Positions 58,750-64,000 of a DNA stretch of 64,000 bases are shown piece after piece. The DNA is from Bacillota bacterium (GTDB taxonomy: Bacteria; Bacillota; Clostridia; Christensenellales; Aristaeellaceae), in assembly GCA_023411395.1 (NCBI GenBank), contig JAEYOV010000002.1, positions 1-64,000 on the forward strand. The letters are read 5' to 3'. Each line of letters begins with the position of its first letter. Positions within the stretch are counted from its first letter, which is position 1. The notes under the pieces were generated by a model. It made no database searches, was not told the origin of the DNA, and saw only the letters and a list, made by a program, of their open reading frames with translations. Both the position numbers and the translations under genes were made by a program.

Positions 58750-59967
58750 TTACTCCGTCCACTTTTTGATCATGGTCATTTTACCGTCCACGGGCTGCCA
58801 CAAGGTGATGGTGCGCTTGTTGGGCCCATCATATTGTATATCCCGCATGGCGGTCAAATGGGGGAAACCGCTTTCGTCCACCTGATAATCGTATTCGTAA
58901 TATTGCGCCGCGCCATCCTTGGCAAAGCAATGGATCTGCTTTGTATTCGGATCGAAGGAAGGGTAGGCCTCCAGCTTGCTGAACTCAGCGGATTCGGCAT
59001 ACCGGAGGTTTGTGACATCCCACAGCCAATAGTCGTAGTACAGGTTATAGGCGCCGCTGCTGCGGCAGATCAAAAAATCCATGTTTCCGTCAAAATTGGC
59101 GTCTTCAAAGAGAATGCCCCCTTCGGCAAGAAGCCAGCTTTCCAGTCCGACAGGAATCTCCTGGCGGATATCGCCGCTGCTTATGATGCGCACCAGATCA
59201 ACGCGGTTGTGCTCCGTTTCGTCGTCTTTGATACCCCATACCTCAAACATAAGCGGGGAAGTGCCGCGGGTAATGACCTGCTCCTTGGAGTAAAGCAGTG
59301 TATCCGCATAGGGCAGGCCCCGATACACCTGCAAAGCCGCCTCGTAGGTTTTGGGCAGCGCATGGATATCGAAATTGCCCAGTTGATACATTTCCTCACG
59401 AAGGGCGGGCAAGGTGCGTATTTCTTCCGGGTTGAGCGAATTACCGCAGTTATCGGCACAGGAAGCCCTGTATTCCAGCACGCCCCTGTTGGGTGTAATC
59501 ATGGTTTCGTTATGCAGGCCATCCTTTTCCCGGGAGGAAATGAGCACTTCCACCGGCCCCCATTGTGAATCGCCCTTGAGAACGCTGTAATTCTCCGACT
59601 CTGTACCGCCGCTGTCATAATGATAGGAGTAAAACAACGCGTTGCCGCCGGTATCCATGAACAGGCGGGGAAGCAGATCACCCTGATATACAGCCTTGTC
59701 CGTCTCCATGGTGATATTATAGGAAGGCTTGCCTGTACCCTTTTCCAGGATGCATAGTACGTTGTGGTCTGCCTTTTTCAGCAAAACAGCGTATTGCGCG
59801 CTTGTCTGTTCATCCCCTGTAAAGCCGCTGGCGGCAACGATTTGATATCCGCTCCATCTTGGATCGGAAAATGCCTGGGCGGCATCCGCCGGAAGGTTTT
59901 GCGCAAGCGCTGCGGGAAGCAGCAGCCAGATAAACAGAAGCAACAGAAGGCCAAGCATTTTTTTCAT
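58750..59967 (-). CDS. Secreted protein of unknown function (405 residues)
   Basis: An exported protein with a long hydrophobic signal (MKKMLGLLLLLFIWLLLPAA, cleavage near ALAQN). The mature part resembles XAC2610-like proteins, in which a FEDANFDGNMDFLI segment (here near residue 290) forms a calcium-binding-like aspartate-rich turn; conserved cysteines occur in SCADNCG. No enzyme motif is seen. The start at 59967 has AGAAAGGG nine bases upstream; the frame runs on to 60087 without support. It lies between DUF1848 and an MBL-fold gene on the same strand, with no obvious functional link to either. Confidence 0.7.
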   Translation of the reverse strand: MKKMLGLLLLLFIWLLLPAALAQNLPADAAQAFSDPRWSGYQIVAASGFTGDEQTSAQYAVLLKKADHNVLCILEKGTGKPSYNITMETDKAVYQGDLLPRLFMDTGGNALFYSYHYDSGGTESENYSVLKGDSQWGPVEVLISSREKDGLHNETMITPNRGVLEYRASCADNCGNSLNPEEIRTLPALREEMYQLGNFDIHALPKTYEAALQVYRGLPYADTLLYSKEQVITRGTSPLMFEVWGIKDDETEHNRVDLVRIISSGDIRQEIPVGLESWLLAEGGILFEDANFDGNMDFLICRSSGAYNLYYDYWLWDVTNLRYAESAEFSKLEAYPSFDPNTKQIHCFAKDGAAQYYEYDYQVDESGFPHLTAMRDIQYDGPNKRTITLWQPVDGKMTMIKKWTE

Positions 59968-60064
59968 AGCGTTATACCCTTTCTGTTCCATTTTGCTCTG
60001 CCAAGAGAACGAATGCCAGCGGCCAAATGCTGCCTCAGCAGGGATGATCTTGAAAAATACTGCT

Positions 60065-60790
60065 TCAATGGCATTTCGCGTATTCACTTTTCAGGTAATC
60101 CAATACATCCTTCCTGTTTTGCGGCGCATCATGCCCAAGTAGATACGTTTCAAAATCATATCCCCAAAGCACATCCATCATGTTTTTGAGCAATACAGGA
60201 TCATACTTGCCGCCATTATCATAATAATCTTCGCAATCCGCATCGCCTGCGGCCAGCATCTTTTCTCCGGGGATATACACGATCACCGAATCCCGGGAAT
60301 GGGGGGCGGAAATCTCTGTAAGCACGCAGCGGATGTTTCCCAGGTCCAGCGTCATTTTTCCCTGAAATACAATATCGGCGGCAGTGACCTTGATTTTGGA
60401 CCTGTCCGGGTACTCGGCGCGGATATCCCTGTCGCACATGGCGATTTCCTTACCGCTGTCAAGCCTCCGCTTCATGGCTTCATCCGACCATTCCCACCGC
60501 ATGACTTCCTTCAGCTTTTGATGGGTTTTGTGGCCGGTGATGGTCTTCCCATGCACGGCATGCATGCCGAAGGTATGGTCCCAATGCCAATGGGTGATGA
60601 CCGTATAGTCCGGCAGGCGCAAGCCCATCTGCCGGATGGCATGGTAAAACTTGTCCACGTGATTTTTGGAGTTGCCGGCATCAATGGCCAGGGAAAATTC
60701 ATCGCCCAGTACGTAAAACAGGTTGGGTCTGTCGGTTTCATCCTCCCGGGGCAGATAGTATACGCGGCTTGTTATCCTCTCCAGTGCCAT
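60065..60790 (-). CDS. MBL-fold metallohydrolase
   Basis: A 241-residue metallo-beta-lactamase-fold enzyme. The metal site is visible as THWHWDHTFGMHAVHG (HxHxDH near residue 66), a second histidine ligand in SAPHSRDSV, the aspartate in AAGDADCEDYY, and a final histidine in LLGHDAP. Two metal ions, zinc or iron, are expected. Small cytoplasmic members hydrolyse thioesters, phosphodiesters or lactones, and nothing here singles one out. Five bases separate it from the upstream PLP-enzyme gene, so the two are co-transcribed and may belong to one catabolic route. Confidence 0.85.
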   Translation of the reverse strand: MALERITSRVYYLPREDETDRPNLFYVLGDEFSLAIDAGNSKNHVDKFYHAIRQMGLRLPDYTVITHWHWDHTFGMHAVHGKTITGHKTHQKLKEVMRWEWSDEAMKRRLDSGKEIAMCDRDIRAEYPDRSKIKVTAADIVFQGKMTLDLGNIRCVLTEISAPHSRDSVIVYIPGEKMLAAGDADCEDYYDNGGKYDPVLLKNMMDVLWGYDFETYLLGHDAPQNRKDVLDYLKSEYAKCH

Positions 60791-60795
60791 ATTTG

Positions 60796-61860
60796 TTACT
60801 GAGACCTCCCGCGGCTGGTGACCGGTATGACGCGCAATACTTCCTGATCCGATACCAGATGGATTTTGTCAAACAAGTTGATGTTCGTGCAGCAGTGCCC
60901 CGGAATGTACAAAACCTTATCGTTTACGTGATAGGTGTGCCCGGGAAGCTGGTGTGTTATATGCTCTTCACTAAGCCGGGAACTTACTTCGGGGTGGTCC
61001 TTCAAAACAGGATTTCCCTGATCCACACTGCAGGTTTTGAGCCCCGCATCGGTATGAAAGGCATTTCCCCTGACCGATACGACAGTCGCCAGTACAAACA
61101 GCGAATGCGCAAAGGGCAGGTTCATTTTTCCGTAGCTGGCATCCATAAACAGGTAGCTGCCTGCCTGCCCTTCGGTGTAAACTGTTTTCATTCCCCGCCG
61201 AAGCGGCAGCGTTCCCGTGCTCAGGCCGCTGATTTCCCGAACGGGTATCCCTTTGGATTCCAGGTACTCTTTTAGCTGTGAAAGGCGATGCTCTATATTG
61301 ATCGAATGTGCCAGCCGCTTTTCATCATCAACCTCATGAGACAATTGGCCGGCATAAGCCTGTATGCCCGCAAAGCATAAATGCGGCTGCTTTTGTACCA
61401 GTTCCGCCAGTGCAAGCACTTCCTCAAATGTTTCGGCCCCGCAGCGGTTCATGCCAATTTCAAACTCGATATACACCGATAATTCGGCGTTTTTCTGGCT
61501 TGCCGCTTCCTCCAGATCGGTCACGTTTTTTATTGAATCCACACATACCGTCAATTGTGTTCTTTTCGCCACCTCAATTGCCCTTGCAATCTTGGACGGG
61601 GCTGTTATCTGATTTGCAATCAGAATATCCTGTATCCCGGCGCCTGCCAGGTCTTCGGCCTCGCCGACCTTTGCGCAGGTGATCCCTTTTGCGCCAAAGG
61701 ACATTTGCAATTGGGCCAGGTACGGGCAGCGGTGCGATTTGTAGTGCGGCCTCAGGCTGATCCCGATTTCGTCCGTCAGCGCTTTTACAGCGGCCATATT
61801 GCGCGAAAGAGCGGCTTCGTCAAGGATCAAGGCGGGTGTTTCGATATCGGTGATTTTCAT
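60796..61860 (-). CDS. D-threonine aldolase / D-serine dehydratase-like enzyme
   Basis: A 354-residue PLP enzyme of the alanine-racemase fold III family. DIETPALILDEAALSRN and RPHYKSHRCP (Lys41, the PLP-binding lysine) start the barrel; FEIGMNRCG and AGIQAYAGQLSHE supply cofactor contacts. The C-terminal domain ends PGHCCTNINLFD, where the His and Cys match the zinc or manganese ligands of DSD-type D-serine dehydratases and D-threonine aldolases. It should cleave or deaminate a beta-hydroxy D-amino acid. Sequence alone does not separate the two activities. Transcribed with the MBL-fold gene 5 bases downstream; both are cytoplasmic. Confidence 0.82.
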   Translation of the reverse strand: MKITDIETPALILDEAALSRNMAAVKALTDEIGISLRPHYKSHRCPYLAQLQMSFGAKGITCAKVGEAEDLAGAGIQDILIANQITAPSKIARAIEVAKRTQLTVCVDSIKNVTDLEEAASQKNAELSVYIEFEIGMNRCGAETFEEVLALAELVQKQPHLCFAGIQAYAGQLSHEVDDEKRLAHSINIEHRLSQLKEYLESKGIPVREISGLSTGTLPLRRGMKTVYTEGQAGSYLFMDASYGKMNLPFAHSLFVLATVVSVRGNAFHTDAGLKTCSVDQGNPVLKDHPEVSSRLSEEHITHQLPGHTYHVNDKVLYIPGHCCTNINLFDKIHLVSDQEVLRVIPVTSRGRSQ

Positions 61861-61891
61861 AGGTATATCCTCCCGGCATGTGAATGAAAAG

Positions 61892-62173
61892 TTACCTTAA
61901 TTCTTTGATAATATGGACCGCTTCTCCTTCAAAATGGCTCTCAATAAAATTCAATATGTTTTCAATCATACTGTCAGCCATCGCCGTATCCCCTGCAACG
62001 CAGGCAAAGCCCAACACTATGCGCTGGTGAGGGTCCTGCGCATCCACCTCCGCAATGGATACGTTGAAAGTGTTGCGTACCTTGGCGCAGATACTCCTGA
62101 CCACCATGCGCTTCTCTTTCAGGGAATGCACCCAGGGGGCGTAGAGGGTGATTTGCGCGGTGCCGATCAGCAT
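61892..62173 (-). CDS. DUF503 family protein
   Basis: A 93-residue protein matching DUF503 over its whole length: LIGTAQITLYAPWVHSLKEKRMVVRSI at the start, NVSIAEVDAQDPHQRIVLGFACVAGD in the middle. The family is a small alpha/beta fold often encoded near ribosome-binding factor A in Firmicutes (YlxP), but here the context is different. Function not established. ACAAGGAGAAAC is a good ribosome binding site. On the same strand as its neighbours with gaps of 31 and 48 bases. Confidence 0.85.
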   Translation of the reverse strand: MLIGTAQITLYAPWVHSLKEKRMVVRSICAKVRNTFNVSIAEVDAQDPHQRIVLGFACVAGDTAMADSMIENILNFIESHFEGEAVHIIKELR

Positions 62174-62221
62174 GCTTGTTTCTCCTTGTTTGAAATCACT
62201 TGCCAGGCTCAGCCTGGAGCA

Positions 62222-63022
62222 CTATAGCTTTTTCCCGATGTATAGAAAATGTTCCGCCATAGAAAGGAATTCCTGGCGCTCGCACACCTTTTCGGCAAAA
62301 TCGATCCATGCCGCCAGCACCTCGGGCGGCCGGCCTATAAGGTCCTGTTCCTTAAGCGACAATATGCTCTCGCTGCCCAGAAAATGAAGCTGCCGGAGCG
62401 GGAAGGAGGCCATGAACGGCCGGATATCTCCAGGGCGGATGAAGTGGGTCTCGGTAAAGGAAAAGCCGCTGAAGCTTTGATCCTTTTCCATAAGATCAAA
62501 ATATTTCCTTTCGCTTTCGTCCAGGATCATATCCGGATGCCGGGCGAGATAGTCCCATACCGCCGCATAGGATGATATGAAGGATGCGAACAGGATCCCG
62601 CCCGGCTTTAAAAGGTTCAATGCGGCCCGCATTGCCATAACCCGGTCTTTTTCCTCCTTCAGGTGATACAGCGGCCCCATCAGCAAAACGGCATCAAACG
62701 TGCCGCTGACCAGGGTATCCGCATACCGTGCGTCGCCGCATACGGTTTCCATTGTGATTCCCATCTCTGCGGCCTTTTCTTTGGCAAACGCTATATTTTG
62801 CTGAGCCAGGTCAAACAAGGTGGCGTGGCAGCCTATCTTCGCCAGATGCAGGGAATAGCGTCCCGGGCCGCCGCCGATATCCAGCACGCTGTCGCCTTTA
62901 TGAATGTACTTTTCCATATAGCGCTTGTTGATTTCGAATTCTACCATGTGCCGCTGCAGCCTTAGCCACTCGGTAGCCGCGGAACTGTCGTAGCATGCCC
63001 GGACCGTTTCAATGGGATCCAT
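62222..63022 (-). CDS. Class I SAM-dependent methyltransferase
   Basis: A 266-residue methyltransferase. Motif I is SVLDIGGGPGRYSLHLA (near residue 45), followed by CHATLFDLAQQN for the SAM ribose contact, and DAVLLMGPLYHL for motif IV. Lacks a recognisable substrate domain beyond a helical C-terminal cap; similar proteins methylate small molecules. The start at 63022 has AAAGGGAGGGAGG upstream, which outweighs the longer frame to 63115. Probably first gene of the run 57838-63022; the substrate is unknown. Confidence 0.85.
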   Translation of the reverse strand: MDPIETVRACYDSSAATEWLRLQRHMVEFEINKRYMEKYIHKGDSVLDIGGGPGRYSLHLAKIGCHATLFDLAQQNIAFAKEKAAEMGITMETVCGDARYADTLVSGTFDAVLLMGPLYHLKEEKDRVMAMRAALNLLKPGGILFASFISSYAAVWDYLARHPDMILDESERKYFDLMEKDQSFSGFSFTETHFIRPGDIRPFMASFPLRQLHFLGSESILSLKEQDLIGRPPEVLAAWIDFAEKVCERQEFLSMAEHFLYIGKKL

Positions 63023-63112
63023 ATAGGCCCCTCCCTCCCTTTTGTTGATTATATAATGAAGTCTAAAAGGTGTACAGAAGGATTTGCATCTTGCCTTCCT
63101 TACAGGAGGCCG

Positions 63113-63151
63113 CAAAAACAGGACCGGGCCGCTTTTTCGCTGCGGCCCGGA
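63113..63151 (-). terminator. Terminator after the 170-residue secreted protein gene
   Basis: CCGGGCCGC and GCGGCCCGG form a perfect 9-base stem; reading the minus strand, TCCTGTTTTTG follows. It would end the gene at 63167-63679. Confidence 0.65.
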
Positions 63152-63166
63152 ACATATAGCCCATAC

Positions 63167-63679
63167 TCATTCAAATAGTGCGAACGTATAGGTGATACCG
63201 TTTATGCCGAAATCGAGGGTCACGGTATAATTGCAGATATCCCATGCGGCGGTGGTTCCCGTGGGAGCGGAGAAGGCCGCGGCAAGATCATTCATAAAGG
63301 CGTCGGCATTTTCCATTCTTGTGTTCAAAGCGCTATCCGTATAAAAAGAGGAAATCACCGCAGACGTCTCTCTCATTCTATGATCCAAATCATTGTACGG
63401 GAAGGTCCATTCCACTTTTTCCAATTCGCCGGTATGCAGGAATGTGGTGGTGATGAGCGTTCCGGTATTAACCTTGCAGGTGTATACTTCAAGGCCATCC
63501 TCTGAATTGTACAGGTCGCAAAAGGCGATATCCTCCTGTGACATGCCAAACCCACAGAGCGCCGCTTCAAGGCGGGCAAAGAAATCATCATAAGTAATAC
63601 CGGAGGCGGTATAGGCATGGGCAGAAACAAAAAGCGATACCAGCAGACATAGAAGGAAGATAAGCAGATACTTTTTCAT
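63167..63679 (-). CDS. Secreted protein of unknown function (170 residues)
   Basis: An exported protein with a strong signal peptide (MKKYLLIFLLCLLVSLFVSA, cleavage near AHAYT). The mature 145 residues contain TYDDFFARLEAAL and end ITYTFALFE; two to three cysteines might form a disulfide. No known motif. Monocistronic, with its own terminator, and a GGAAAGGGG site before the ATG at 63679. The 235 bases upstream, 63680-63914, hold no gene I can support. Confidence 0.65.
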   Translation of the reverse strand: MKKYLLIFLLCLLVSLFVSAHAYTASGITYDDFFARLEAALCGFGMSQEDIAFCDLYNSEDGLEVYTCKVNTGTLITTTFLHTGELEKVEWTFPYNDLDHRMRETSAVISSFYTDSALNTRMENADAFMNDLAAAFSAPTGTTAAWDICNYTVTLDFGINGITYTFALFE

Positions 63680-63914
63680 AAGGTGACCCCTTTCCATTGG
63701 CTGCCTCATAATGCGGCCGTGACTTATGCGTTTTTTCGCACCGGGAGGATGCAAAAAATATATCGGCGAAGATTACCTGATTTTTTAGTGGCGGGCTGCC
63801 GCTGTGGTGAAGGGCCAATGTTCCGTTATGCCTGCACCGCCTATAGGAAACACTTTTTTATTATCAGGTTTGCCGGTGCCGTCACACTACGGGGTGGAAT
63901 GGCAATCACAGAAT

Positions 63915-64000
63915 TCAAGCAGGATGGATGTCGTACCCGATCTCACATACATTCGTATAAAGCACATCCTGGGACAGGAGGGAGCCTTTCTTCAAATCGA
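63915..64000 (-). CDS. Possible C-terminus of a further gene (partial)
   Basis: An open minus-strand frame running in from the window edge and ending TGA at 63915-63917. It translates as DLKKGSLLSQDVLYTNVCEI with a short tail ending GYDIHPA, a protein-like composition. The start lies outside the window, so identity cannot be judged. Could be a chance open frame. Confidence 0.3.
   Translation of the reverse strand, partial: DLKKGSLLSQDVLYTNVCEIGYDIHPA

Noticed and set aside
1..64000. CRISPR arrays, tRNA and rRNA genes
   Set aside because: No regularly spaced direct repeats, no cloverleaf with a T-loop GTTCRANNC motif, and no rRNA core sequence were noticed on reading; small tRNA genes could still be missed by eye.

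Overview
The window looks like chromosomal DNA of an endospore-forming, Gram-positive member of the class Clostridia, at roughly 55% G+C over most of its length. The reasons are a gerA-gerC-gerB spore germinant-receptor operon, strong AGGAGG-type ribosome binding sites, malEFG-type sugar ABC operons without their own ATPase, and a short intergenic repeat at 5758-5882 of a kind common in this group. I cannot name a genus.

Layout. 1-46 is the start of a transposase cut by the window edge. 397-6602 holds a LacI-sensor/GGDEF diguanylate cyclase, a flavin reductase, an acetyltransferase, an unknown protein, and a ferredoxin plus 4Fe-4S membrane protein pair next to a Crp/Fnr regulator. 6796-12056 is a glycoside operon (GH31 alpha-xylosidase, GH42 beta-galactosidase, DUF2785 protein). 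12136-17519 contains a large unknown coiled-coil protein, a secreted SH3/peptidoglycan-binding protein, a 53-residue basic protein and two small secreted proteins.

17716-36934 is a surface-polysaccharide locus. One arm on the minus strand carries ugd, an ABC-2 exporter (Wzm/Wzt type) and a GT2 glycosyltransferase. The middle, 21.8-30.8 kb, is visibly A+T-rich and looks acquired: an asparagine-synthase-like protein, a GT2, a heparinase II/III-family lyase, and a 1051-residue methyltransferase-like/coiled-coil/GT2/GT4-like protein. The plus-strand arm carries wecC, rmlA, rmlC, rmlB, rmlD and wecB. Together these predict UDP-GlcA, UDP-ManNAcA and dTDP-L-rhamnose as precursors for a uronic-acid polymer exported by an ABC transporter, with a lyase that could cut it encoded in the same operon as the large glycosyltransferase.

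37069-39127 is a glycolytic pair (eno, gpmA). 39317-43425 is the germinant-receptor operon with a 69-residue extra membrane protein. 43632-48781 contains a two-component system and a PadR/DUF1700/truncated anchor-domain/SDR/SDR operon. 48842-57772 is a galactan utilisation locus: LacI regulator, binding protein, two permeases, a divergent GH35 beta-galactosidase, and a secreted GH53 galactanase with a C-terminal module resembling CBM61. 57838-63679 is a minus-strand run of DUF1848, a secreted protein, an MBL-fold hydrolase, a D-threonine-aldolase/D-serine-dehydratase-like enzyme, DUF503, a methyltransferase and a secreted protein. The right edge may hold the tail of one more gene.

Best candidates for something undescribed are the 1051-residue fusion with its coupled lyase, the A+T-rich asparagine-synthase-like gene, the 733-residue protein whose C-terminal half looks like a P-loop domain that has lost its P-loop, and a Crp/Fnr-type palindrome placed at about -42 before the ferredoxin operon. 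All assignments come from reading translated sequence by eye; no database search or structure prediction was run.
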